From: Actinospineispora acaciae DSM 45401
GTDB taxonomy: Bacteria > Actinomycetota > Actinomycetes > Mycobacteriales > Pseudonocardiaceae
Length of the DNA: 64,000 nucleotides
Direction: 5' to 3'
NCBI RefSeq assembly: GCF_000620785.1
Contig: NZ_JIAI01000019.1
Span: forward strand, 1 to 64,000
The position numbers and the translations under genes were made by a program. The notes beneath the pieces were generated by a model. That model was not told the DNA's origin and made no database searches. It worked only from the letters and a program-made list of their open reading frames with translations. Shown in pieces: positions 7,720 through 15,882 of this stretch (positions are counted from its first letter, which is position 1; the number at the start of each line of letters is the position of its first letter).

Positions 7720-9189
7720 TCCGGACCCGGACCGGCAGGCTTCGAGCAGGCGCAGCCACACCTCGCTCACGGTCGGGAACGCGGGCACGGCGTGCCACAA
7801 CCGGCCCAGCGGCACCTCGCCGGCCACCGCGATGGTGGCGGCATGCAGGAGCTCGGCCACGTCCGGGCCCACGAAGGTGACGCCGAGCAGGACGTCCCGG
7901 TCGGTATCGATCACGGCGCGCGCCTTGCCGGTGTAGCCGTCGGCATGCAGGTAGGAGCCGGCCACCGCGATGTCCAGGTCGACGGTGCGGATGTGGTGGC
8001 CGGCCTCGGTGGCTTTCTCGGCGGTCAGGCCCACGGCGGCCACCTCGGGATCGGTGAACACCACCTGCGGCACCGCCACGTGGTCGGCGGTGGCGGCGTA
8101 CTCGCTCCACCGCTCCGGCCGCGCGGGCTCGCCGTTCGCCCTGGCCACGATCGCGGCGGCGGCGATCCGGGCGCCGTACTTGCCCTGGTGGGTGAGCGGT
8201 GCCCGACCGGTGACGTCGCCGGCGGCGTAGAGCCAGCCGCCGTCCAGGCCGAGCACCATGCCGGAGTCGTCGACCCGCAGCGGCTGCTTCTCGTCCAGCC
8301 CGAGCTCGGCCAGCCCGATGTCCGCCGTGTTCGGCCGCCGCCCGGTGGCGACCAGCAGCTCGTCGACCTGGCGCGACCCGGTGCCGTTCTCGGTGCTGGA
8401 GTAGCGCAGCTCGATGCCCTGGCCGTCGCCGGCCGATTTGACCTCGTCGAGCCCGGTGTTCAGCCGCACGTCCACGCCGGCCGCGCGCAGCCCGTCCGCG
8501 ACCAGCTCGCCGGCGATCGGCTCGGTGGACGGCAGCAGCCGGTCGTCCCTGGCCAGCAGCGTGACCTCCGCGCCCAGTGCCGACCAGGCCTGCGCCATCT
8601 CGACGCCGACCACGCCGCCGCCGAGCACGCCCAGCCGGCCGGGCACCCGCTGGGCCGAGGTGGCCTCCCGGGAGTGCCACACCCGCACGCCGTCCAGCCC
8701 GGGGATGGGCGGCGTGGTCGGAACGCTGCCGGTGCATACGGCCACCGCGTGCCGTGCGCGCAGCTCGCGCTCGTGCCCGTCACCGTCCGTCACGAGGACT
8801 CGGCGCACCCCGGCCAGCCGTGCCCGACCCCGCACGACCGTGATCCCGGCGCCCTCGGCCCACGTGACCTGGCCGTCGTCCGACCAGTGCGAGCTGAACT
8901 CGTCACGCCGTGCCAGCACCGCCGCCGGGTCGAACTCCACTCGAACCCCCGGCAGCCGCCGCGCCGCGGCAACCGCGTGCGGGGTGCGCAGCAGTGCCTT
9001 GGACGGCATGCACGCCCAGTACGAGCACTCCCCGCCGACCAGCTCGTTCTCCACCAGGGCCGCGCTCAGCCCACCCCGCACGGCGTAGTCGGCCATGTTC
9101 TCGCCGACCGGCCCGGCGCCGATCACGATCACGTCGAACTCGGTCGCGCCCGCCGCTGCCGAGCCGCCTGAGCCGTCCGAGCCGGTCAT
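7714..9189 (-). CDS. FAD-dependent pyridine nucleotide-disulfide oxidoreductase (Lpd/mercuric reductase-like)
   Basis: A 491-residue flavoprotein. The FAD-binding GAGPVGENMADYAVRGG is near residue 23, and the redox-active disulfide is in GGECSYWACMPSKALL (Cys-x4-Cys). The NAD(P)-binding fold begins at LGVLGGGVVGVEMAQAW, the second FAD motif is WLYAAGDVTGRAPLTHQGK, and the dimerisation domain follows. The catalytic His-Glu pair of dihydrolipoamide dehydrogenase is not visible at the C-terminus, and no mercury-binding Cys pair is present, so the true substrate is open. It overlaps the upstream SDR gene by ATGA. Confidence 0.85.
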   Translation of the reverse strand: MTGSDGSGGSAAAGATEFDVIVIGAGPVGENMADYAVRGGLSAALVENELVGGECSYWACMPSKALLRTPHAVAAARRLPGVRVEFDPAAVLARRDEFSSHWSDDGQVTWAEGAGITVVRGRARLAGVRRVLVTDGDGHERELRARHAVAVCTGSVPTTPPIPGLDGVRVWHSREATSAQRVPGRLGVLGGGVVGVEMAQAWSALGAEVTLLARDDRLLPSTEPIAGELVADGLRAAGVDVRLNTGLDEVKSAGDGQGIELRYSSTENGTGSRQVDELLVATGRRPNTADIGLAELGLDEKQPLRVDDSGMVLGLDGGWLYAAGDVTGRAPLTHQGKYGARIAAAAIVARANGEPARPERWSEYAATADHVAVPQVVFTDPEVAAVGLTAEKATEAGHHIRTVDLDIAVAGSYLHADGYTGKARAVIDTDRDVLLGVTFVGPDVAELLHAATIAVAGEVPLGRLWHAVPAFPTVSEVWLRLLEACRSGSGS

Positions 9190-9854
9190 GTCCCCGCCTC
9201 CCTGGCGATCGCGTCGTCGATGGGCGAGTCCCCTCCCAGCAGGTCCAGCACCAGGCCGCCCGCCTTGTCCGCCGGCACGCGGAGGAAGGCGGCAACGGTC
9301 GCGGCGACGTCATCGCGGGTCACCGAGTCCCGCCCGAGCGGCGGCGGGGCCAACCGCACCCGGCCTGTGCCCGGCTCGTCGGTGAGCGATCCCGGCCGGA
9401 GCACCGTCAGCGTCAACGGCCGCTGCGCCACCTCCACCTCGGCGGCCTTCTTGGCGCGTTGGTACGCGGCGTACACCTCGTCGCGCCCGGGCGGCGGTGG
9501 CCGGTCCACCCCGATGGCGGACACCAGCACGTAGCGCGACACCCCGGCCGCCACCGCCGCGTCGGCGAGCAGCACGGCCGCGGCGCGGTCCACGGTGTCC
9601 TTGCGGGCGGCGCCACTGCCCGGTCCGGCACCGGCCGCGAACACGACGGCGTCCGCACCCTCCAACGCCCGTGCCAAGGCGTCCACCGTGGCCGCCTCCA
9701 GGTCGATGACCTGTGCTTTCGCCCCCGTGCTCTCGACGTCGGATACGTGGTCGGGGTTGCGCACCAGGCCGAGCACGTCATCGCCCTGAGCGGCCAACAG
9801 CCGCTCCAGCCGAAGCGCGATCTTGCCGTGTCCGCCAGCTATGACGACTCGCAT
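9186..9854 (-). CDS. NAD(P)-binding atypical SDR, NmrA/YwnB-like
   Basis: A 222-residue Rossmann-fold protein with the N-terminal dinucleotide motif VVIAGGHGKIALRLERLL. It is of the short, atypical SDR type: GVSRYVLVSAIGV stands where the catalytic Ser region is, and YQRAKKAAE provides the YxxxK pair. Such proteins act as reductases, epimerases or NAD(P)H sensors. It is translationally coupled (ATGA) to the disulfide oxidoreductase downstream, so both may serve one redox function. Substrate unknown. Confidence 0.8.
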   Translation of the reverse strand: MRVVIAGGHGKIALRLERLLAAQGDDVLGLVRNPDHVSDVESTGAKAQVIDLEAATVDALARALEGADAVVFAAGAGPGSGAARKDTVDRAAAVLLADAAVAAGVSRYVLVSAIGVDRPPPPGRDEVYAAYQRAKKAAEVEVAQRPLTLTVLRPGSLTDEPGTGRVRLAPPPLGRDSVTRDDVAATVAAFLRVPADKAGGLVLDLLGGDSPIDDAIAREAGT

Positions 9855-9912
9855 ACCGCCGACGCTATCTGTCCGGCGCGGTGTGGTCGGTCACCGCACC
9901 GGGGGTATTCTG

Positions 9913-9941
9913 TTGAACATATGCAAGACTCGCAATATGTT
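9913..9941 (+). promoter_or_regulatory. ArsR/SmtB-type operator candidate over the CDF start
   Basis: TTGAACATATGCAA (9913-9926) is an imperfect palindrome (10 of 14) centred on CATATG, and AACATAT (9916-9922) pairs with ATATGTT (9935-9941). Palindromes of this composition are typical of metal-sensing ArsR/SmtB repressors. It covers the start codon of the metal exporter. TATTCT (9906-9911) could be the -10 box of a leaderless message. Confidence 0.5.
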
Positions 9942-10985
9942 GGCGGCGTCGGCCAGGCGACCGTGACCGCATCCGGCGGTCCGTCCGGGCAGGGCGAGGG
10001 TGCCCCACCACACCACGGCGCGGACGGGTCGGCGGCAGGCGAAGGGATGGCGATGGGACAGGGACACGGCGGCGGTCATGGCCACGGGCATGGCCTGACC
10101 GCGACCAGTGCGTCCGGCCGCTACCTGCGCCCGCTCGCGCTGTCCTTCGTCGTGCTCGCCGGCTTCGCCGTGCTCGAGATCGTCGTCGGCCTGCTCACCG
10201 GGTCGCTCTCGTTGCTGTCCGACGCCGCGCACATGGTCACCGACGTGATCGGTGTCGGAATGGCGCTGGCCACCGTGTTGCTGGTGAACCGCCGCACCCC
10301 GAGCGCCCGGCACACGTTCGGGCTGTACCGCGCCGAGGTGCTCGCCGCGCTCGCCAACGCGGTCCTGCTGGTTGGCGTGGCCGTGTTCGTGCTGGTCGAG
10401 GCCGTCCGTCGACTGGCCGACCCGCCGCTCGTACCAGGGCTGCCGGTGCTGGCCACCGCGTCGGCGGGGCTGATCGCCAACCTGGTGGCGTTCCTGGCGT
10501 TGCGAGCGGGCTCGAAGGAGAGCCTCAACGTGCGCGGAGCGTACCTGGAGGTGCTCTCGGACACCGTCGGCTCGATCGGGGTGATCGTCGGCGGCGCGCT
10601 CACGTTGGCTTTCGGCTGGCGGTGGGTGGACCCGGTGGTCGCCGTCGGCGTCGGGCTGTTCATCCTGCCGCGCACCCTGAAGCTCGGCCTGCAGGCGTTG
10701 CGCATCCTGGTACAGAGCACGCCGCGCCATCTGGACCCGGTGCAGGTCAGCGAGGCGTTGACGTCGCTGGACGGGGTGCGGGAGGCGCACGACGTACACC
10801 TGTGGACGCTGACCTCCGGGATGGAGGTGGCCTCCGCGCATCTGACCGCCGCCAAGGACGCCGACCCCACCGCCGTGCTCAACCGCGCGCAAGCACTGCT
10901 CGCCGAGCGGTTCGGGCTCGAGCACGTGACGGTGCAGGTGGAGCTGGCCGGCACCGGGGCGCGTTGTCGCACCCCTCACTGGTAG
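9921..10985 (+). CDS. Cation diffusion facilitator (CDF) metal/proton antiporter
   Basis: A 354-residue inner-membrane exporter of Zn(II) or similar divalent metals. A 60-residue N-terminal extension ends in a His cluster (GHGGGHGHGHG). Six membrane helices follow; the transport-site motifs are SLLSDAAHMVTDVIG in helix 2 and LEVLSDTVGSIGV in helix 5 (H-D/D-D arrangement of Zn exporters). The cytoplasmic C-terminal domain (DGVREAHDVHLWTLTSG) is complete. ATG 9921 lies within a palindrome that may be the operator of a metal-sensing repressor. The 3' end overlaps the convergent SnoaL-like gene by 10 bp. Confidence 0.9.
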   Translation: MQDSQYVGGVGQATVTASGGPSGQGEGAPPHHGADGSAAGEGMAMGQGHGGGHGHGHGLTATSASGRYLRPLALSFVVLAGFAVLEIVVGLLTGSLSLLSDAAHMVTDVIGVGMALATVLLVNRRTPSARHTFGLYRAEVLAALANAVLLVGVAVFVLVEAVRRLADPPLVPGLPVLATASAGLIANLVAFLALRAGSKESLNVRGAYLEVLSDTVGSIGVIVGGALTLAFGWRWVDPVVAVGVGLFILPRTLKLGLQALRILVQSTPRHLDPVQVSEALTSLDGVREAHDVHLWTLTSGMEVASAHLTAAKDADPTAVLNRAQALLAERFGLEHVTVQVELAGTGARCRTPHW

Positions 10986-11407
10986 GCCGCTACCACCTCC
11001 TCCAGTCGACCCCCGGCCGCCGCGAACGCCAGGTGGTCGGCGTAGTCGCGGGACTCCAGGATCTGTCCGTCGCGCACGCGGAGGACGAAGATGTTCGACA
11101 CCTCCAGCGGGCGATCGGTGTCGGTGAACCGTCCGACGTAGCGGAACTCGCCGATGATCACCTCCGGATCCTCGGTCTGGTGGACGAGCACATCCTCGGC
11201 CCGCATCTCGAGCGGTAGCGCGGCGCCGCGCGCGAAGTGCTCCCGTATCTCCTCCCGACCGTGCAGCACCCAACCGCCCGGCGGACCGAACGGATGCCGC
11301 ACCACCGTGTCCTCCGCGTAGAGCTCGGGCAGTTCGTCCCACCGCCGGCCGGTGACGGCGCTGATCAGACGCTCGAAGACGTCGCGCGGAGATGGCTTCT
11401 CAGTCAT
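10976..11407 (-). CDS. SnoaL-like / NTF2-fold protein
   Basis: A 143-residue single-domain alpha+beta barrel protein. WDELPELYAEDTVVRHPF, EIREHFARGAALPLEM and the C-terminal beta strands (VSNIFVLRVRDGQILESRDYADH) match the nuclear-transport-factor-2 superfamily, which includes polyketide cyclases, ester hydrolases and steroid isomerases. No particular activity can be assigned. It is divergent from a tetR gene with paired operators between, so expression is probably under that repressor. Confidence 0.82.
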   Translation of the reverse strand: MTEKPSPRDVFERLISAVTGRRWDELPELYAEDTVVRHPFGPPGGWVLHGREEIREHFARGAALPLEMRAEDVLVHQTEDPEVIIGEFRYVGRFTDTDRPLEVSNIFVLRVRDGQILESRDYADHLAFAAAGGRLEEVVAAYQ

Positions 11408-11425
11408 GTCCCTCCCGGGTAGAAT

Positions 11426-11474
11426 CGGAGTGGTGACTCCACTTGACATCCCTAGTTTCGGAGTGCACACTCCG
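11426..11474. promoter_or_regulatory. Two TetR operators and divergent promoter
   Basis: Site A (11426-11440) has GGAGT and ACTCC arms. Site B (11459-11474) is CGGAGTG, 2-bp spacer, CACTCCG: perfect 7-bp arms. Both share the half-site CGGAGT. A consensus -35 TTGACA (11443-11448) lies between them, and the matching -10 position (11466-11471, CACACT) falls inside site B, so a repressor would block its own gene. Site A lies toward the divergent SnoaL-like gene. Confidence 0.75.
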
Positions 11475-11493
11475 TTTGTCAATAGGTTTCGTC

Positions 11494-12042
11494 GTGCGGG
11501 CTGACGCGCGGCGCAACAGGGAGCGGCTCCTCGCCTCGGCGGATGCGGTGTTCGCCGAGGAAGGAGTGGCCGCATCGACCGAGGAGGTGGCCCGCCGGGC
11601 CGGCGTCGGGATCGGCACCGTGTTCCGGCACTTTCCAACCAAGGTGTCGCTGCTCGAGGCGGTCTTCGTGGCACGGTTGCGGCGGCTGGTCGACACCGCC
11701 GACGAGCTCGCCGCCGCCGACCAGCCGGGGCCGGCGTTCTTCGCCTTCCTCGACAGCGTGCTCGACCAGCAGGGTGAGAAGCGGGCGTTCTCGGACGCGC
11801 TCATCGCCGCGGGCGTGGATGTGGACGACGCGACGGCGTCGGTCAAGGAGGACCTACAACGGATCGGTGACGGCTTGCTGCGTCGGGCTCAGCAGGCCGG
11901 AGCGGTCCGGATGGACATCGGCACGCCCGAGCTGATGGTGGTGCTGGCGGGGTTGTCCGGGATTGCCGAGCACGCCAGGGGCGACCCTGACGTGCGGGAC
12001 CGCGCGGTGCGCGTGCTGGTGGACGGGCTACGGCCGAGATAG
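11494..12042 (+). CDS. TetR-family transcriptional repressor
   Basis: A 182-residue regulator with an N-terminal helix-turn-helix (ASTEEVARRAGVGIGTVFRHFPTKVSLLEAVF, split over residues about 25-56) and a C-terminal ligand-binding domain of the type in TetR_C_33/SBP proteins. GTG 11494 gives the usual TetR start (VRADARRNRERLL); upstream in-frame codons lie inside the operator region and are unlikely to be translated. It should autoregulate and control the divergent SnoaL-like gene. The ligand is unknown. Confidence 0.88.
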   Translation: MRADARRNRERLLASADAVFAEEGVAASTEEVARRAGVGIGTVFRHFPTKVSLLEAVFVARLRRLVDTADELAAADQPGPAFFAFLDSVLDQQGEKRAFSDALIAAGVDVDDATASVKEDLQRIGDGLLRRAQQAGAVRMDIGTPELMVVLAGLSGIAEHARGDPDVRDRAVRVLVDGLRPR

Positions 12043-12219
12043 CCGAACGCGCGAGGGCCGGACGGCGATGGCGCGGACCTCGGGGACCTCTCGGGCCGCG
12101 ACCAGCTCGGCGGCCCTGCCAGCGGGGGGTGAACGAGGTCAGCGCGCGAACCAGGCGAGCGGGGCAGCGCTCGTATGAAGCGAGTGCTGCTGCGGGGGCG
12201 CGGCGGCCTGCCGGTGAGG

Positions 12220-13020
12220 TCAGCGACCTTGCCAGCGAGGAGTGCGGCGTTCGGCGGCGGCCGCTCGGCCCTCGGCGGCGTCCTCGGTGGCGGCGGCCAC
12301 CCTGCGCATCGTCTCGCCGAACCGGATGGCGTCGGTCATCGGCAGGTCCGCGGTGCGCACCGCCACCTCCTTGATCGCCCGCGCGGCCAGCGGGGCTCCG
12401 CGCACCAGCCGGTCGGCCAAGGATCTGGCCGCGTCCAGCAGCTCGTCGTGCGGTACCACCCAGCCGGCAAGCCCGATCTCGTGCGCTCGGGCGGCGTCGA
12501 TCCGCTCGCCGGTGAGCAACAACTCCATCGCGTACTGCCAGTTGATCTTCCGGGGCAGCCTGATCGCACCCACGATGGTCGGGACCCCCAGCCGCACCTC
12601 GGGGAAGCCGAACTCGGCTCGCTCGCTGGCGATCACGAAGTCACACCAGGTCACCAGCGTCAGCCCGTACCCGAGGCAGTAGCCGTTGACCGCGGCGATC
12701 ACGGGCTTGAAGATCTCCCAGCCGCTCTCGAAGGAGTTCACCGTCGGGCGCTCCCAGAATGTGCCGGCGAACTCACCGGCCGCTTCACCCTCGCCACGCA
12801 AGTCCGCACCTGCGCAGAACGCCCGGCCGGAGCCTGTCACGATCGCCACCCAGGCATCCTGATCATCGCGGAACCGGGCGAACGCCTCGTTCAGGCCGCG
12901 TCGCATCGCGCCGTCGATCGCGTTGAGCCGCTCCGGGCGGTTGTAGGTGATCGTGGCGACGTGCCCGTCGAGCCGGTAGTCAACGGGTCGGGCCGCGTGG
13001 GGGTCGGTGGCTGAGGTCAC
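12220..13020 (-). CDS. Enoyl-CoA hydratase/isomerase family protein
   Basis: A 266-residue crotonase-fold enzyme. The first oxyanion-hole segment is RAFCAGADLRG and the second is NGYCLGYGLTLVTWCDFVIAS. The usual catalytic Glu pair is partly kept (Glu in FGFPEVRLGV). GYCLGYG instead of the common GGG suggests a substrate unlike simple enoyl-CoA, as in carnitinyl-CoA dehydratase-like members. GTG 13020 starts VTSATDPHAARPVDY. The gene is divergent from the ASCH gene. The 177 bp between the tetR stop and its own stop hold nothing I recognise. Confidence 0.85.
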   Translation of the reverse strand: MTSATDPHAARPVDYRLDGHVATITYNRPERLNAIDGAMRRGLNEAFARFRDDQDAWVAIVTGSGRAFCAGADLRGEGEAAGEFAGTFWERPTVNSFESGWEIFKPVIAAVNGYCLGYGLTLVTWCDFVIASERAEFGFPEVRLGVPTIVGAIRLPRKINWQYAMELLLTGERIDAARAHEIGLAGWVVPHDELLDAARSLADRLVRGAPLAARAIKEVAVRTADLPMTDAIRFGETMRRVAAATEDAAEGRAAAAERRTPRWQGR

Positions 13021-13153
13021 AACCGCGACCGTACGGGGACGCGGCGGAACCCGGCGCGCAGCGGTGCGCCCGATCCGGTCCGACGACCGATGTGCCGTCG
13101 CCGGAGGGGTGAGCCGGCGGGACGATCGGGTTCGGCGTTCTACGATCGGGCGG

Positions 13154-13744
13154 GTGCTGTTCGAACAGTCCTTCTGGCCGGGCATCGCCGATGGCTCGAT
13201 CACGCTGACCTTCCGCCGGTGGAAGGGGCCACGCGCGGTGGCCGGCCGCCGGCATCGGGTGCCCGGTGGAATGATCGAGATCGACGACGTGCGCCAGGTC
13301 GATCCGGAGTCGATCACCGACGACGACGCGTCCAGGGCCGGCTATCGGAACGCGGTCGCACTGGCGGCCGACCTGCGCGGAGAACCCGACCAACCACTGT
13401 TCCGGGTCGCGTTCCACCACGTCGGCATCGACCCGCGAACCGAGCTGGCCGCCGCCGACCGGCTCACCGACGAGCAGGTGGCCGAGCTGGACAAGAGGCT
13501 GGCCAGGCTGGACGCCGCGAGCCGGCACGGCCCGTGGACGGCGGCCACGCTGGCGGCGATCGCGTCTCGCCCCGGCGTCCGGGCCGGCGACCTGGCCGAG
13601 GGACTAGGGCGGGAACGTGATCCGTTCAAGGTCGATGTGCGGAAGTTGAAGAACCTGGGCCTGACGCTCAGCCTCGAGGTCGGGTACCGGCTGTCCCCGC
13701 GCGGCATCGCCTACCGGCGGGCCCGGGGAGAGCGGGCAGACTGA
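13154..13744 (+). CDS. ASCH-domain protein
   Basis: A 196-residue protein. The N-terminal half (residues 1-85, VLFEQSFWPGIADGSITLTFRRWKG... in order) has the beta-barrel pattern of ASCH domains, which are RNA-binding folds related to PUA, proposed to act in translation or RNA modification. The C-terminal half looks like a winged helix (AIASRPGVRAGDLAEGLG ... VRKLKNLGLTLSLEVGYRLS), so it may also bind nucleic acid. GTG 13154 is chosen because the conserved part begins there; upstream sequence is Arg-rich and unlikely to be coding. Confidence 0.75.
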   Translation: MLFEQSFWPGIADGSITLTFRRWKGPRAVAGRRHRVPGGMIEIDDVRQVDPESITDDDASRAGYRNAVALAADLRGEPDQPLFRVAFHHVGIDPRTELAAADRLTDEQVAELDKRLARLDAASRHGPWTAATLAAIASRPGVRAGDLAEGLGRERDPFKVDVRKLKNLGLTLSLEVGYRLSPRGIAYRRARGERAD

Positions 13745-13767
13745 GGACGCCAACGGGAGGACGACAC

Positions 13768-14010
13768 ATGAACGACCGCGAGATCACCGCTCGGATCAGC
13801 GAACTGGTGGACGAGGAGCACCGGCTGGAGCGCGAGCACGTCGGCCAGGCGCTGTCCGAGGACGAGCAGGCCCGGATGCGGATGCTCAACGGCGAGCTGG
13901 ACCGGTGCTGGGACCTGCTCCGCCAGCGTCGCGCCCGCCGGGAGATGGGCCAGGATCCGGACGGCGCCGAGGTGCGGTCGGAGCGCACCGTCGAGAACTA
14001 CCAGCAGTAG
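13768..14010 (+). CDS. DUF2630 family small protein
   Basis: An 80-residue acidic and basic helical protein, MNDREITARISELVDEEH..., with a coiled-coil centre and the tail DGAEVRSERTVENYQQ. It matches DUF2630, a small actinobacterial family of unknown function. ATG 13768 has GGGAGG 9 nt upstream. It sits 23 bp after the ASCH gene and 3 bp before the next gene, so the three are likely one transcript. Confidence 0.85.
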   Translation: MNDREITARISELVDEEHRLEREHVGQALSEDEQARMRMLNGELDRCWDLLRQRRARREMGQDPDGAEVRSERTVENYQQ

Positions 14011-14013
14011 CGC

Positions 14014-14634
14014 GTGCGGGTACGGCCGATTCGCCCCACCGCCCTGGTGGACGAGCTGGCCGAGCGGATCGTCGGCCGGTTCGCCGAGCGTGCCCGGGTG
14101 CTCCTGGACGGCGCCCCGCCGAGTCGGCCGGAGTCGCTGGCCGAGGAGCTGGCGGAGGCACTCCGGCTGCGGGGCAGGCCGGCGATCCGGGTCGCGGCGT
14201 CCGATTTCTGGCGACCCGCGTCGGTTCGGCTGGAGCACGGCCGCCGCGACCCTGACGAGCTGCTGGACGGCTGGTTGGACGCCGCCGGCTTGCGTCGCGA
14301 GGTGCTCGATCCGGCCGCCCCGTCGGGTTCGGGCTGGGTGTTGCCCCGGCTCTGGGACAGCCGGATCGACCGGGCATACCGGGACTCACCGGTGCCCCTG
14401 GCCACGAACGGCGTGCTTCTCCTGTCCGGCTCGCTGCTGTTGGGCCGTGGCCTCCCGGCGGAGCTGACGGTGCACCTGCAACTGTCCACCGCCGCCTTGC
14501 AACGACGCCTGGACCCCGACCTGCACTGGACCCTGCCCGCGTACCGGCGCTACGACGCGGAACGCGACCCAACGAACGCCGACGTGCTGGTGCTCGCGGA
14601 CGATTCGGCCCGCCCCGCACTAGTGGTGCGCTGA
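14014..14634 (+). CDS. Uridine kinase-like protein with degenerate P-loop
   Basis: A 206-residue protein of the uridine/phosphoribulokinase-like P-loop group found in actinobacteria. The region where GxxGxGKS is expected reads VLLDGAPPSRPESLAEELA: the Lys and second Gly are missing, so ATP binding is doubtful. Other family parts remain: IRVAASDFWRPASVRLEHGR (substrate region), GVLLLSGSLLLGRGLP and the closing ERDPTNADVLVLADD. GTG 14014 starts 3 bp after the DUF2630 stop. A regulatory or non-catalytic role is possible. Confidence 0.72.
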   Translation: MRVRPIRPTALVDELAERIVGRFAERARVLLDGAPPSRPESLAEELAEALRLRGRPAIRVAASDFWRPASVRLEHGRRDPDELLDGWLDAAGLRREVLDPAAPSGSGWVLPRLWDSRIDRAYRDSPVPLATNGVLLLSGSLLLGRGLPAELTVHLQLSTAALQRRLDPDLHWTLPAYRRYDAERDPTNADVLVLADDSARPALVVR

Positions 14635-14731
14635 CGCGACCCTCCCACACTCCCCCGTCCGAGCCCGACCAACGGCCGCGCCCCGACCGCCGTCCAAACA
14701 TCCCCGAACGCCGCCGCCCGGACGCCTCAGC

Positions 14732-15136
14732 TCAACGCGCGGCGAGCACCGCCTGGGTCTGGTTGGTCAGCCCGACCAGGCGCCCGGTGTCGTCCCGCAG
14801 CTCGGTCTGCACCACGGTCGTGGACCGCCCGGAGTGCAACGGACGCGCCGTCGCCGTGACCGTGCCACCCCGGACCGCCGCGAAGAAGTGGGTGCTCGAC
14901 TCGACGGTGCTGGTCCGCGCGCCCTCAGGCAGCCCGGCAAACGCGCACGCGGCCCCGGCGGTGTCGGCCAGCGTCATCAACACGCCACCGTGCAAGATGC
15001 CGCCGGTCGTACACAACTCGGCCCGCCAGTCGAGGCTCAACACGGTCTCACCCGCGCTCACCGTCTTCACCTCGATCCCCATGGTGGCCGCCAGCGGCAT
15101 TCCCTCGCTCACAACCCGCATCAGCTCATCGCTCAC
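14732..15136 (-). CDS. PaaI-family hotdog-fold thioesterase
   Basis: A 134-residue acyl-CoA thioesterase. The family signature GGILHGGVLMTLADTAGAACAF (given here as the HGG core at about residue 52, followed by the Asp of TLADTAG) is complete, with the strand ARTSTVESSTHFFAAVRGG after it. Such enzymes hydrolyse phenylacetyl-CoA-type or other hydroxylated aryl-CoA esters. GTG 15136 (VSDELMRVVSEGMP) fits the family length; longer upstream extensions are not conserved-looking. Confidence 0.85.
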   Translation of the reverse strand: MSDELMRVVSEGMPLAATMGIEVKTVSAGETVLSLDWRAELCTTGGILHGGVLMTLADTAGAACAFAGLPEGARTSTVESSTHFFAAVRGGTVTATARPLHSGRSTTVVQTELRDDTGRLVGLTNQTQAVLAAR

Positions 15137-15524
15137 CCCGCGCAGGTTGCCCGCCCAACCGCGCCTTGTCCATGACCCCCGACGTAAACCCCAGGCCCCA
15201 CCCACGGCCCAGATGACCGACCCAGCCGGGACCGCCGCACCAATCTGGCCATACCGAGTTGGACGGCCGCGAGACCCGGCCCGCCGTGTGACGCTGGTGC
15301 CTACATCGAGTTCATTTGTGACTCTAGGTCCGATAGTGACGTGTGATGTCCATGAGGCCAGTGAGGCCATGGCCAAGATCGTGACCCGGGAAGGCAGTTT
15401 GACGAGCGTCGAGCAGTAATAGAGCTGACTTCGACCGCATCCGTCGCGCACAGGGCGGTCACCGTGAGACGGCCGACACGACGCTCGCCGGTCACTCGAC
15501 GCCCCGAGGCCACCGATTGCGCCG

Positions 15525-15578
15525 GATGACCTGTGGTCTCAACGGCTACCGAGCCAGGTTCGGGGACACAAGGTCATC
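15525..15578. repeat. Imperfect inverted repeat, terminator-like
   Basis: GATGACCTGTG (15525-15535) pairs with CACAAGGTCATC (15567-15578), one bulged base, with a 31-nt loop. It lies far from any gene end, so its role is unclear. Confidence 0.45.
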
Positions 15579-15653
15579 AGGCACTCAAAGCACGTTCTGG
15601 TGCCGCTATAACAACCCTCACGGCCTGATGATCTTCGTCCACCGGCGCTGATC

Positions 15654-15830
15654 AGGTGACCGACCCGCCGAGGTGACCCGGTCGCGCCGAGGTGACCAAC
15701 CGCGCCAAGGTGACCGGTCGCGCCGAGGTGGCCGACCGCACCAAGGTGACCGCCCACCCAATGTGATCAACCGCACCCAACCCGCCACCCCACCAAAGGT
15801 GATCAACCGCACCCACCCAACCACCGAGGG
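15654..15830 (+). repeat. Degenerate 18-bp tandem repeats
   Basis: About six consecutive units begin AGGTGACC and run 17-19 bp each (for example AGGTGACCGGTCGCGCCG), followed by more diverged copies containing GTGATCAACCGCACC. The units are too short and too closely spaced for a CRISPR array and encode nothing in a conserved frame. Confidence 0.75.
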
Positions 15831-15863
15831 GGGTCCGGGGGGCGAAGCCCCTCCGGGCGGGGC

Positions 15864-15882
15864 GTGGGGGTTGCACCCCCAC
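15864..15882. terminator. Perfect GC hairpin downstream of tRNA-Leu
   Basis: GTGGGGGT and ACCCCCAC form an 8-bp stem with a TGC loop. It lies about 60 bp beyond the 3' end of tRNA-Leu on the minus strand and may end that transcript. It is next to a GGGGGGCGAAGCCCC hairpin, a GC-rich motif often seen in actinomycete intergenic DNA. Confidence 0.5.

Noticed and set aside
11966..12178. Small plus-strand open frames between the tetR and hydratase genes
   Set aside because: No ribosome site, no conserved composition and overlap with the end of tetR in another frame.
13007..13153. N-terminal extension of the ASCH protein
   Set aside because: The extra 49 residues are Arg-rich, overlap the start region of the divergent hydratase gene and lack any fold; GTG 13154 fits the domain start.
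15654..15830. CRISPR array
   Set aside because: Repeat units are contiguous, 17-19 bp, degenerate and have no spacers; no cas genes are present.
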